From NCBI GenBank assembly GCA_947497145.1, contig CANMFQ010000021.1:1-64000 (forward strand): a stretch of 64,000 nucleotides of DNA, given 5' to 3'. Both the position numbers and the translations under genes were made by a program. This document shows, piece by piece, positions 46,685-55,823 of the stretch. This stretch comes from an uncultured Flavobacteriaceae bacterium (lineage in GTDB: Bacteria; Bacteroidota; Bacteroidia; Flavobacteriales; Flavobacteriaceae). Below the pieces are notes generated by a model. The model searched no databases. It was not told the origin of the DNA and worked only from the letters and a program-made list of their open reading frames with translations. How positions within the stretch are numbered: position 1 is the first letter of the stretch; every line of letters begins with the position of its first letter.

Positions 46685-47055
46685 TTACCTGCAAAGGTAG
46701 CGTATTATGTTTGTCATTACTTTAAATAGCTAAGTAATTAACCTAAATACATGTTAAGATAATAAAAGACCTTTTAGTCTTATTATTAATATTGTGAGTA
46801 TATTTGTGCTATATTTTGTAGGATGCTTTATGAATTTGCACCTTGAGATGATCAGCGCTTGTTATGGATAAAAGAAAACGTGATCATGATGAGGTACGTT
46901 GTTAAGAACAACCTTAAATGACTTATTTGAAGAAATGTTATATGAGCTACTAAAACCTTAAGGAGTTTATCTATTGTCTGCTATCAACCAAACTGTGTCC
47001 TACTTCTAATAGAGAAAAAAATATAACCTGAATGTGTAATAAAAAATCAACCTAA
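46685..47055. promoter_or_regulatory. Rrf2/PNPOx divergent control region
   Basis: A 371-base spacer with no gene. It holds an imperfect inverted repeat AATAAAAGAC/GTCTTATTATT (46761-46788), a plus-strand -7 match TATATTTG (46799-46806) directly beside it, and a palindrome at 46898-46912 (listed separately). The inverted repeat would overlap the -33 position of that promoter, as expected for repression by the adjacent Rrf2 protein. Confidence 0.5.
46898..46912. promoter_or_regulatory. Palindrome, possible regulator binding site
   Basis: GTTGTTAAGAACAAC has perfect 6-base arms around a 3-base centre. The symmetry is of the size bound by Crp/Fnr-type dimers. It lies about 145 bases upstream of the flavin-protein gene. 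Confidence 0.4.
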
Positions 47056-47511
47056 ATGATACATGATTTAGAGCTAAAAGAAAGTATAAAGTTGCTTGGA
47101 AGCAACTTTATTGGCCGTTTGTCCTTTGTTTTTGGGGAAGGGCCGTTTATTCTTCCAATCACCTATTTTTATGATGAAAAGGAACATTGTATATTGAGTT
47201 ATGCTAATAATGGGCATAAGATTGCTGCAATGCGTGAAAACTCGGCTGTGGCAATGCAGGTTGATACTATTGTGTCGATAGACCAATGGCATTCGGTATT
47301 GGTACATGGAAAATTTGAAGAATTAGAAGGTAGTACGGCAAAGCAATACTTACATCGATTTTCTGAAGGTGTTCAAGATGTAATAAGTAAAATAGAGGGG
47401 GCTTCCCCAAGATTTATTCAAGATTTTTCTAGCAGATTGCAAAAAAGAGGAATGCCCATCGTGTACCGTATTAATATCACCGATATTACCGGCAAATATA
47501 GGGAAGGATGA
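47056..47511 (+). CDS. Pyridoxamine 5'-phosphate oxidase-like flavin-binding protein
   Basis: The 151-residue protein has the split-barrel FMN-binding fold of the PNPOx/NimA group: IGRLSFVFGEGPFILPITYFYD near residue 19, CILSYANNGHKIAAMREN near 45, and SVLVHGKFEELEG near 82. Family members bind FMN, F420 or haem and include nitroreductase-like and haem-degrading proteins. The placement beside a cysteine-bearing Rrf2 regulator and upstream of NnrS-like genes suggests a redox or NO-stress role. The gap to the next gene is 55 bases, so co-transcription is likely. Confidence 0.82.
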   Translation: MIHDLELKESIKLLGSNFIGRLSFVFGEGPFILPITYFYDEKEHCILSYANNGHKIAAMRENSAVAMQVDTIVSIDQWHSVLVHGKFEELEGSTAKQYLHRFSEGVQDVISKIEGASPRFIQDFSSRLQKRGMPIVYRINITDITGKYREG

Positions 47512-47566
47512 TTTTTTGTTTTGCTGTAAAGTTCATCACAAAGTTTAAGTAGATAAGGCGTATTAG

Positions 47567-47998
47567 ATGTTTAAGTTAGTTATTTTTGTTCATATAATTG
47601 TGGCTACAATTTGGGTTGGCGGTCATTTAATTTTGGCTTTAAGGTACCTGCCAAAGGCAATAAAAAACAACGATTTTAAAATCATAGCAGATTTTGAGTC
47701 GCAATTTGAACCGATTGGGTTACCTGCACTTGTAGTGTTAGTACTTACGGGAGGGTATATGGCAACGGTTTATATCCCCGACCTTTTTATTTTGGATATG
47801 AATTCGCACTATACACGGCATATCGTATTCAAAGTAATACTCTTGTTAACTACGGTGATTTTAGCATTACACGCGCGTTTGGTTTTGATACCTAAAAAAG
47901 CATTAGTTCCTTTAGCAATACATATTATCGCTGTTACCGTATTGGCTATAGCATTTGTTTTTGTCGGATTTAGTGTAAGAAGCGGGGGTATATTATAA
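47567..47998 (+). CDS. CopD-like four-helix membrane protein
   Basis: The 143-residue protein has four predicted membrane segments: VIFVHIIVATIWVGGHLIL (4-22), LPALVVLVLTGGYMATVYI, HIVFKVILLLTTVILALHARL and HIIAVTVLAIAFVFVGFSV. Histidines at the start and end of helices (H9, H20, then in the third and fourth helices) could ligate haem or copper. It resembles the CopD/DUF2269-type membrane family. It lies between the PNPOx-like gene and the NnrS-like gene in the same orientation. The exact function is not known. Confidence 0.72.
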   Translation: MFKLVIFVHIIVATIWVGGHLILALRYLPKAIKNNDFKIIADFESQFEPIGLPALVVLVLTGGYMATVYIPDLFILDMNSHYTRHIVFKVILLLTTVILALHARLVLIPKKALVPLAIHIIAVTVLAIAFVFVGFSVRSGGIL

Positions 47999-48079
47999 AT
48001 GCTATATTTTTATTTATGAGATGTAGCTATACGATAAAATTTGGTTGGGGTAAATTTGTAAAAATTATAATACCACAAT

Positions 48080-49327
48080 ATGTTCGCTGAAGTCAATAGT
48101 TGCCTGATGTCGCTGAAAAATCATGCCAAAATAGCCCTTATTTATTTTTTGATAGCAGCCGTATTAGGCGGTGTTCTCAGGGCATTTTATGCTATTGAAA
48201 TTCCTATAAATTACCGTTTTGTAGTGCATGGTCATTCTCACATTGCTTTGCTGGGGTGGGTGTATTTGGCATTAACGACTTTAATTTGTGAAATTTATAT
48301 AGAACCAACAACGATTAATAAAAAGTACCGTCTTTTATTTTGGCTTACGCAATTGTCTTTAGTGGGCATGTTGGTGACCTTTCCTTTTACAGGTTATGCA
48401 GTACTCTCTATTGTGTTTTCAACAACATTTCTTATTGTTTCTTATGGTTTTACCGCGTTTGTATGTAAGCATGTGAAAGAGAAGTTGCGCTTTTCACAAT
48501 CTTTTAAATGTGTAAAAATGGCTCTAGGGTATATGGTGCTTTCAAGTATTGGGCCTTGGTGTCTTGGCGCTATAATGGCAACCGTAGGTAAAGCTTCTAT
48601 TTGGTATCGTATGGCTATCTATTTCTACCTTCATTTTCAATATAATGGATGGATGATTTTGGCACTAGTAGGCTTATTTATTTATGTTTTAGAATATATT
48701 GACATATCTATTTCAAACCTGAGTTTTAAACGTTTTTTTTGGTGTTTGAACATGGGTATTATCGGCACATTTTTCTTATCGACTTTGTGGATTGAACCTG
48801 GTTTGTTTTTCAATGTTTTAGGCGGAATTGGAGGAGGTTTTCAAATTGTTGCGATAGGGCTTTTGGGTGGCGTAGTATGGAAGAAAAGAGAAATCGTAAG
48901 ACTGTATTTCACTAAAATACAATATGTATTTCTACAGTTGGTTGCGTTGCTGCTTGCGGTAAAATTGGTATTACAGCTTATTGTGGCTGTTCCTTATTTT
49001 GCAAAACTAACCAACTTGCATATCGATTTTGTAATAGGCTATTTACATGGGGTGTTTTTGGGTGTTGTCAGTGTAAGCGTATTTGTGTTTTTTGATTTTT
49101 TCAAGCTTCTTAAATTGACCCAAATGGGTAGTGCCTTGTATATAATAGGATTTGTGGGTACCGAGGCCCTTATTTTTTATAAAGGTTTTGCTGCATGGCA
49201 GGGTTTTGGAATATTTGATGATTATTTTAAAGTGCTAGCATTCTGTAGTTTTCTGATTCCTATTTCCTTGGTTTTATTTGCAAGAAATAATTTTAATGCT
49301 TCTTCAAAACAAGCTGATAACCCTTAA
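48080..49327 (+). CDS. Polytopic membrane protein, NnrS / haem-copper oxidase subunit I-like
   Basis: The 415-residue protein has about 11 to 12 hydrophobic helices. Conserved-looking histidines are placed at FVVHGHSHIALLGWVY near residue 47, FYLHFQYNGWMI near residue 183, and YLHGVFLGVVS near residue 321. This pattern recalls NnrS and the cbb3 oxidase/NorB catalytic-subunit fold, though identity to either is not certain. In the context of an Rrf2 Fe-S regulator an NO-related role is reasonable. M10 (MSLKNHAKI) is an alternative start. It is the last gene of the run, convergent with gltD. Confidence 0.68.
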   Translation: MFAEVNSCLMSLKNHAKIALIYFLIAAVLGGVLRAFYAIEIPINYRFVVHGHSHIALLGWVYLALTTLICEIYIEPTTINKKYRLLFWLTQLSLVGMLVTFPFTGYAVLSIVFSTTFLIVSYGFTAFVCKHVKEKLRFSQSFKCVKMALGYMVLSSIGPWCLGAIMATVGKASIWYRMAIYFYLHFQYNGWMILALVGLFIYVLEYIDISISNLSFKRFFWCLNMGIIGTFFLSTLWIEPGLFFNVLGGIGGGFQIVAIGLLGGVVWKKREIVRLYFTKIQYVFLQLVALLLAVKLVLQLIVAVPYFAKLTNLHIDFVIGYLHGVFLGVVSVSVFVFFDFFKLLKLTQMGSALYIIGFVGTEALIFYKGFAAWQGFGIFDDYFKVLAFCSFLIPISLVLFARNNFNASSKQADNP

Positions 49328-49402
49328 TCAGTAAGTATCTATACATTTCATGATAGACTTTTAATTCCTAAAACAAATTAATTAGCATGAATAACAGGGT
49401 GT

Positions 49403-49438
49403 AAAAAAAAATCCAACCCGCAATGTTACGAGTTGGAT
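49403..49438 (-). terminator. Rho-independent terminator of the gltBD operon
   Basis: On the minus strand ATCCAACTCG and CGGGTTGGAT pair in a 10-base stem (one wobble) with an eight-base loop at 49411-49438. Eight or nine T residues follow (49403-49411). It lies just past the gltD stop at 49465, so it ends the glutamate synthase transcript. Confidence 0.88.
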
Positions 49439-49464
49439 GGTATTATTTTCTAATTATAGTAGTA

Positions 49465-50931
49465 CTATACTCTAGGTAAATCGCCTTCACCTTTAAGGGG
49501 TAGAAATGATTCGCCCATTAAATAAGTGTCTACATGGTAGGCAGCTTGTCTGCCTTCTGAAATAGCCCAAACAATAAGCGATTGCCCTCTGCGTTGGTCG
49601 CCAGCTACAAACACACCAGGTACATTGGTCATATAATCTTGTTCGCTTGCTTTGATGTTTGTACGAGCATCTGCTTCTAAGCCAAGTTGTTCGGCAATGG
49701 TCATTTCTGAGCCAGTAAATCCTAAGGCTAATAAGGCTAATTCACATTTCCATTCTTTTTCCGTGCCTTCTACTTCTTTTAAAGTAGGACGCTTACCAGG
49801 TTCTGAAATCCATTCTACTTCAGCAGTAATTAAACCTGTTAAGTTTCCATCTTTATCACCAATAAATTCTTTGGTAGAAATGCTGAAAAAACGCTCAGCT
49901 CCTTCTTTATGTGAGGTGCTTGTGCGTAATCGCATTGGCCAAAATGGCCAGGGTTGATTTTCCGGACGCTCAGAGGTTGCCATAGGCATGATTTCAAAAT
50001 TAGATACCGATTTAGCACCTTGTCTAATAGATGTGCCAATACAGTCAGAACCTGTATCACCACCGCCTATAACAATTACATTTTTGTCAGTAGCTAAAAC
50101 TTCATTTTCAAAAGTTTTTACACCCGCAACACGTCTATTGTTTTGTGGTAAAAAATCCATTGCTTGTACAACGCCTTTTAAATCAGCTCCTTTGATAGGT
50201 AATTTTCTACGCACTGTAGCGCCACCAGATAAAACAACAGCATCAAAATCATTTTTTAAAGTCTGGGCATCAATGTCAACGCCAACATGAACACCACATT
50301 TAAAAGTGATACCCTCTTCTTCCAATACTTTTAATCGTCTGTCAATTACGTGTTTTTCCATTTTAAAATCTGGAATACCAAAACGTAGCAATCCACCTGG
50401 GCGCTCATCTCTTTCAAAAACGGTTACCCAGTGGCCAGCCCTATTTAATTGTTGAGCAGCTGCTAAACCTGCAGGCCCTGAACCTATAACAGCAACCTTT
50501 TTTTCGGTACGGGTGGTAGGGGGCTGCGCTGTAATCCAACCTTTTTCAAAGGCGGTTTCTACAATATTTTTTTCAATATTCTCAATAGTTACAGGGTCTT
50601 CATTAATGCCTAATACGCAAGCCTCTTCGCAAGGAGCAGGGCATAGGCGACCTGTAAACTCAGGAAAATTATTTGTGGAGTGTAAAATTTTTGCCGCTTT
50701 TTCCCATTTAGCACGATACACAGCATCGTTAAAATCAGGAATTAAATTACCCAATGGGCAACCACTATGGCAAAATGGGATACCACAATCCATGCAGCGG
50801 GCGCCTTGATTTTTGAGTTCATCTTCCTTCAAGGGGAGTGTAAACTCTTTATAGTTTTTGACACGCTTTTCTACTGGTGCATAGTCTTCTACCTTTCTAT
50901 CGAATTCCAAAAATCCTGTTATCTTTCCCAT
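49465..50931 (-). CDS. gltD: Glutamate synthase small subunit
   Basis: The 488-residue protein delivers electrons from NAD(P)H to the large subunit. The N-terminal Fe-S domain has CMDCGIPFCHSGCPLGN near residue 46 and CPAPCEEACVLG near residue 97. The FAD-binding GSGPAGLAAAQQLNRAG is near residue 150. The NAD(P)H-binding region GGGDTGSDCIGTSIRQG is near residue 291. It follows gltB by 8 bases on the same strand, forming the usual operon, and a strong terminator follows it. Confidence 0.97.
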   Translation of the reverse strand: MGKITGFLEFDRKVEDYAPVEKRVKNYKEFTLPLKEDELKNQGARCMDCGIPFCHSGCPLGNLIPDFNDAVYRAKWEKAAKILHSTNNFPEFTGRLCPAPCEEACVLGINEDPVTIENIEKNIVETAFEKGWITAQPPTTRTEKKVAVIGSGPAGLAAAQQLNRAGHWVTVFERDERPGGLLRFGIPDFKMEKHVIDRRLKVLEEEGITFKCGVHVGVDIDAQTLKNDFDAVVLSGGATVRRKLPIKGADLKGVVQAMDFLPQNNRRVAGVKTFENEVLATDKNVIVIGGGDTGSDCIGTSIRQGAKSVSNFEIMPMATSERPENQPWPFWPMRLRTSTSHKEGAERFFSISTKEFIGDKDGNLTGLITAEVEWISEPGKRPTLKEVEGTEKEWKCELALLALGFTGSEMTIAEQLGLEADARTNIKASEQDYMTNVPGVFVAGDQRRGQSLIVWAISEGRQAAYHVDTYLMGESFLPLKGEGDLPRV

Positions 50932-50939
50932 TTCTCGAT

Positions 50940-53900
50940 TTATATCGTTTGTAATTTTTCTTTTTCCATGCGAATTAAGGCTTGCTTATATTCTTCAGGA
51001 AAAACTTTTATAAAGTCTGGTAAGCAGGTTTCCCATTTTTCTAAAATGCGTTGTGCTAAAGGACTTAAGGTTGAGTTGTAATGGCTTTCAATCAAATCGC
51101 GAAGTTGTTTGATGTCTTCATCTTCTTCTACCGCAAGTAAATTTAATCCTTCTTTGCTGCAATTTTTTTCAAAGGTTTTATTGGGGTTGTACACGTATGC
51201 AATACCACCACTCATACCAGCACCAAAATTGCGTCCTACTTCACCAAGAATTACGGCAACACCACCGGTCATATACTCACAGCCATGATCACCTATTCCT
51301 TCAACAACACATTTTGCTCCAGAGTTACGAACGCAAAAACGTTCGCCCGCTTTTCCGTTAATATAAGCCCTACCCGCAGTTGCTCCGTATAAGGTAACAT
51401 TACCTGTTATTACATTTTCTTCGGGCACTATGGTAGCGCCGTCAGGTACTTTTATTACTAATTTGGCGCCAGAAAGACCTTTGCCAAGGTAATCATTGGT
51501 ATTGCCATTTACAGTCATGGTTAAGCCTCGTGTGGCAAATGCTCCAAAACTCTGGCCTGCTGAACCAGTGAAATTTAGTTTTAATGTATTTATTGGTAAG
51601 CCTTGCGCTCCGTAAATTTTAGAAATTTCGTTGCTTATTATAGCGCCAACGGCTCTGTCGGTATTGCAAATAGGAAAATCTAAACTTATTTTTTCTTTTC
51701 TAAATAAAGAAGGATTGGCTTGTTCAATAATTTCAAACTCAATAGACTTTTCTACATCATGTACTTGCTTTTGCGTATTGTAAAATTTTGTGCCAGTTGG
51801 TACATCTACCTGATGTAAAATAGGGGTTAGGTCTATACCTTCTGCTTTGTAATGCTCAATAGCTTTATTGCGGTCTAATTTTTGTACCTGTCCAACCATT
51901 TCATTGATAGACCTGAAGCCTAATTGCGCCATTATTTCACGTAATTCTTGGGCAACAAAGTACATATAGTTGACTACATGCTCTGGCTTGCCTTTGAATT
52001 TTTTGCGTAATTCAGGATTTTGCGTGGCAATACCTACAGGGCAGGTATTTAAATGACAAACACGCATCATAATACAACCTGATGCGACTAAAGGTGCGGT
52101 AGCAAAACCAAATTCTTCAGCACCTAATAAGCAAGCGATAGCTACATCTCTTCCTGTTTTTAATTGACCGTCACATTCTAGAACAATTCTATTTCTTAAA
52201 TCATTCATCACTAGTGTTTGCTGTGCTTCAGCAATACCGAGCTCCCAAGGTAATCCTGCGTGTTTTAATGATGTTAATGGTGATGCGCCAGTGCCGCCAT
52301 CGAATCCTGAAATAAGAACCACATCGGCTTTTGCTTTGGCAACACCCGCGGCAACGGTACCTACGCCAATTTCTGAAACTAATTTTACATTAATTCGCGC
52401 TTTTCTATTTGCTGATTTTAAATCAAAAATAAGCTGTGATAAATCTTCAATAGAATAAATATCATGGTGAGGAGGTGGCGAAATCAACCCTACATAAGGT
52501 GTTGAGTTTCTCGTTTTTGCAATAGCCGGGTTTACCTTTGGACCAGGCAGCTGTCCGCCTTCTCCAGGTTTTGCACCTTGAGCCATTTTTATTTGAATCT
52601 CCTTAGCATTACTTAAATAATTAGAGGTTACGCCAAACCTACCTGATGCTACTTGTTTAATGGCACTATTGCGCCAGTCACCTGATGCATTTTTGTAAAA
52701 ACGATTAGCATCTTCACCACCTTCGCCTGAATTGCTTTTTCCTCCAATTCTGTTCATGGCAATGGCCAAATTTTCATGCGCCTCTTTACTGATAGAACCG
52801 TATGACATAGCTCCAGTTTTAAAGCGCTTTACAATCTCTGTCCATGGTTCTACCTCTTCAATTGGAATAGGGTCGTAGTTAGAGAACTCAAAAAGGCCTC
52901 TTATCGTCATCAAGCTTTTTGACTGCTCATTGACCATTTCAGAATACTCTTTATAGCTTGACGGTTCATTGTTGCGAACCGCTTTTTGAAGTTTTGCTAC
53001 CGATAGCGGATTAAACATATGTTTTTCTCCACCACGTCTCCAGCGATATTCTCCGCCCATTTCCAATTCTAAATTGGCAGCTACTTCTTTTTTAGTAAAT
53101 GCCTTGCTATGGCGTTTGGCAATTTCTTTTTCTATTTGATAAAGTCCAATACCTTCTATTCTAGTAGGGGTGTTGGGGAAATATTTTTCAACTACTTTGG
53201 TGTTAATACCTATACACTCAAACAACTGCGATCCGCGGTATGAGTTTAAGGTAGAAATACCTATTTTGTTCATTACTTTTAAAATGCCCTTGCCAATTGC
53301 TTTGTTGTAATTTTTGATGGCTTCTTCACTAGTGAATTCAGTAATGTCATGTTCTTGAATTTGCTCACCAATAATTTCATTAACAAGATAGGGGTTAATA
53401 GCACTTGCGCCAAAGCCAAAGAGTAAGGCAAAATGGTGTACTTCACGTGGTTCTGCCGATTCTATGATGACACTCAGTTTTGATCGCTTTCCTATTTTTT
53501 GCAAACCACTATTTACAAAAGAGCAGGCAAGAAGTGCGGGAATAGGCGCTTCTTTACTATTTATATTTCTATCAGATAAAATAATAATATTGGTGCCTTC
53601 GTCTACCGCTTGTTCAGCTTGTTTTAAGATGTTTTCTAAGGCATCTTCCAAGCCGTTGTATCCTTTTTCAATTTCATATAAAATAGGAATAGAAACAACC
53701 TTATAATCTGGGCTCGCGTCATAGTTCTTAATTTTATCCAAATCTTCCTTAGAAATTACAGGATTTTGGATTTTCAATTTTCTACAATGTAGCTCTGAGA
53801 AATCAAAAATATTATGATCGCTACCTAGCGTTAAACTAATATCGGTGATGAGTTCTTCACGAATACCATCTAGCGGCGGGTTGGTCACCTGAGCAAAAAG

Positions 53901-55448
53901 TTGCTTAAAATAATTATAAATCAGTTGTGGTCGTTCTGAAAGTACCGCAATTGGCGTATCAGAACCCATTGACCCAATTGGCTCTTTGGCATTTTTACCC
54001 ATAGGAAGAATAATGGTATTGATATCTTCTATGGAATAGCCAAAAGCAGCTTTTCTTTTCTCTAAGGATGCTTCTCCTAAGAAAAGTGGGCAGTCGTTAT
54101 ACGGAATGTCTTTTAGATGAACAAGATTCTTATCGAGCCATTTTTTATACGGATGGCGTTGTGCAATCTCTTCTTTTATCTCTTCGTCATTAATAATTCT
54201 ACCCGCTTCCATGTTTACCAAGAACATTTTTCCTGGCTCTAGTCTTCCGTGAAATTCTACATTTTCGGGAGCAATATCAACCACACCTACTTCTGAAGAC
54301 ATAATTACGTAATCATTTTTGGTTACGGTATATCTTGACGGGCGAAGACCATTTCTGTCTAATACGGCGCCAATATAATTACCATCAGTAAATGGCACAG
54401 AGGCTGGGCCATCCCATGGTTCCATCATACACGAGTGATATTCGTAAAAAGCTCTTTTGGCTTCTGACATATCTTCGTTCTTTTCCCATGCTTCGGGTAC
54501 TAATATCATCATCACTTCAGGTAGTGAGCGCCCTGTCATAAGCAATAGCTCTACTACCATGTCCATAGTGGCAGAATCTGATTTCCCGGGAAGAATGATG
54601 GGAAGAATATTTTTTATCTCTGGGCCAAATAAATCGCTTTCTAGCAGCTCTTCTCTTGAGCGCATTCTCGAAACATTGCCTCTGAGGGTGTTAATTTCAC
54701 CATTGTGGCACATATAGCGAAAAGGCTGTGCAAGATCCCAAGTAGGGAAAGTATTGGTAGAAAAACGCTGGTGAACCAGTGATAAGCGGGTAACTACTCT
54801 TGAATCCATCAAATCTGTGTAATACAGGCTGATGTCTTTAGGCATTAAAAGCCCTTTAAAAATAATAATCTTAGTAGAAAGACTAGGAACATAGAAAAAT
54901 TGACGCTCTGATAATTTTGAGTTACTAATCGTATGTTCGGTAACCTTTCGGGTAACGTATAGTTTTAAGTTGAAATTAAATTCATCTTGGGTTTTACTTT
55001 CTTTAGCAATAAAAAGTTGCTTTACAAAAGGTTCTGTTTCCATGGCAATTCTACCCGGAATAGACCTGTTTACAGGAACATCACGCCATCCTAATAATTG
55101 AAGGCCTTGTTTTTTGATGTTTTCTTCAAAGGCAGCGATACAAAAATCACGCTGATTTTCTTTTTGAGGTAAAAACACGTTACTGACAGCATATTCGCCA
55201 GGCTCTGGTAATTCAAAATCACAAACGGCTTTAAAAAAGTCATGTGGTATATCGATGAGAATTCCTGCTCCATCCCCAGTTTTGCCATCGGCACTAACGG
55301 CACCTCTGTGTTCTAATTTATCTAGAATTTCAAGTGCTTTATGAATAATGTCATTCGACTTTTTCCCCTTTAAACTACAAATAAAACCTGCCCCACAGTT
55401 GTCATGTTCAAATTCTGGTAGGTATAATCCTTGTTTTTTCAACGCCAT
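50940..55448 (-). CDS. gltB: Glutamate synthase large subunit
   Basis: The 1502-residue protein makes two glutamates from glutamine and 2-oxoglutarate. A short propeptide precedes the catalytic cysteine, C18 (DNCGAGF), of the class II amidotransferase domain. The synthase domain has the FMN and 2-oxoglutarate region (GGKSNSGEGGEDANRFYKN near residue 905). The 3Fe-4S cysteines are in CIMMRVCHLNTCPVG near residue 1125. The C-terminal GXGXG beta-helix includes GAGMSGGIAYVYN. Length is the usual 1500. A minus-strand TATTTTTG (55465-55472) 16 bases before the ATG is a possible -7 box. Confidence 0.98.
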   Translation of the reverse strand: MALKKQGLYLPEFEHDNCGAGFICSLKGKKSNDIIHKALEILDKLEHRGAVSADGKTGDGAGILIDIPHDFFKAVCDFELPEPGEYAVSNVFLPQKENQRDFCIAAFEENIKKQGLQLLGWRDVPVNRSIPGRIAMETEPFVKQLFIAKESKTQDEFNFNLKLYVTRKVTEHTISNSKLSERQFFYVPSLSTKIIIFKGLLMPKDISLYYTDLMDSRVVTRLSLVHQRFSTNTFPTWDLAQPFRYMCHNGEINTLRGNVSRMRSREELLESDLFGPEIKNILPIILPGKSDSATMDMVVELLLMTGRSLPEVMMILVPEAWEKNEDMSEAKRAFYEYHSCMMEPWDGPASVPFTDGNYIGAVLDRNGLRPSRYTVTKNDYVIMSSEVGVVDIAPENVEFHGRLEPGKMFLVNMEAGRIINDEEIKEEIAQRHPYKKWLDKNLVHLKDIPYNDCPLFLGEASLEKRKAAFGYSIEDINTIILPMGKNAKEPIGSMGSDTPIAVLSERPQLIYNYFKQLFAQVTNPPLDGIREELITDISLTLGSDHNIFDFSELHCRKLKIQNPVISKEDLDKIKNYDASPDYKVVSIPILYEIEKGYNGLEDALENILKQAEQAVDEGTNIIILSDRNINSKEAPIPALLACSFVNSGLQKIGKRSKLSVIIESAEPREVHHFALLFGFGASAINPYLVNEIIGEQIQEHDITEFTSEEAIKNYNKAIGKGILKVMNKIGISTLNSYRGSQLFECIGINTKVVEKYFPNTPTRIEGIGLYQIEKEIAKRHSKAFTKKEVAANLELEMGGEYRWRRGGEKHMFNPLSVAKLQKAVRNNEPSSYKEYSEMVNEQSKSLMTIRGLFEFSNYDPIPIEEVEPWTEIVKRFKTGAMSYGSISKEAHENLAIAMNRIGGKSNSGEGGEDANRFYKNASGDWRNSAIKQVASGRFGVTSNYLSNAKEIQIKMAQGAKPGEGGQLPGPKVNPAIAKTRNSTPYVGLISPPPHHDIYSIEDLSQLIFDLKSANRKARINVKLVSEIGVGTVAAGVAKAKADVVLISGFDGGTGASPLTSLKHAGLPWELGIAEAQQTLVMNDLRNRIVLECDGQLKTGRDVAIACLLGAEEFGFATAPLVASGCIMMRVCHLNTCPVGIATQNPELRKKFKGKPEHVVNYMYFVAQELREIMAQLGFRSINEMVGQVQKLDRNKAIEHYKAEGIDLTPILHQVDVPTGTKFYNTQKQVHDVEKSIEFEIIEQANPSLFRKEKISLDFPICNTDRAVGAIISNEISKIYGAQGLPINTLKLNFTGSAGQSFGAFATRGLTMTVNGNTNDYLGKGLSGAKLVIKVPDGATIVPEENVITGNVTLYGATAGRAYINGKAGERFCVRNSGAKCVVEGIGDHGCEYMTGGVAVILGEVGRNFGAGMSGGIAYVYNPNKTFEKNCSKEGLNLLAVEEDEDIKQLRDLIESHYNSTLSPLAQRILEKWETCLPDFIKVFPEEYKQALIRMEKEKLQTI

Positions 55449-55823
55449 AATTATCGTATTTCCTCAAAAATAGGATAATTGCAGAATTTCCGTTAATGTT
55501 TTATTAAGAAAAAGGAAATAAATTCAGAGTTTGGAATAAATGCCGAAGAAATATGTAAAATCGATTATTTTGACGGTTGAAATTGTCAGAATCGTAATGC
55601 GATTTTTTGCTTTTCGCTGTTTTTAGTGATTATTGCATGCATTTGAGATGAGGTATCGCTTGTTTGTTGCCATATCTCGTAATGTAATTCTTGTACGTTG
55701 ATGTGGTTAGCTGGGTTGCTATATAAAAGCAAGGAGGTCGGTATTTGTCCGACCTCCCTGTTAGTGTTTGCCTTCGGTATGCAGCTTTAAAAAATAGGGT
55801 TTAAGGCTGTATGAGCGTGCTTT
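55449..55823. other. Intergenic region between the acyl-CoA dehydrogenase gene and gltB
   Basis: A 375-base spacer within a run of minus-strand genes. It contains the acyl-CoA dehydrogenase terminator (55733-55757) and the possible gltB -7 box (55465-55472). No gene is seen. Confidence 0.5.
55733..55757 (-). terminator. Strong hairpin after the acyl-CoA dehydrogenase gene
   Basis: GGAGGTCGG (55733-55741) and CCGACCTCC (55749-55757) pair perfectly over 9 bases with a 7-base loop. On the minus strand TTGCTTTTATAT follows, a moderate T-run. It lies about 65 bases past the dehydrogenase stop. Confidence 0.65.

Noticed and set aside
55562-55594. Interrupted inverted repeat upstream of gltB
   Set aside because: Arms of four or five bases with unequal gaps are within chance for AT-rich sequence.
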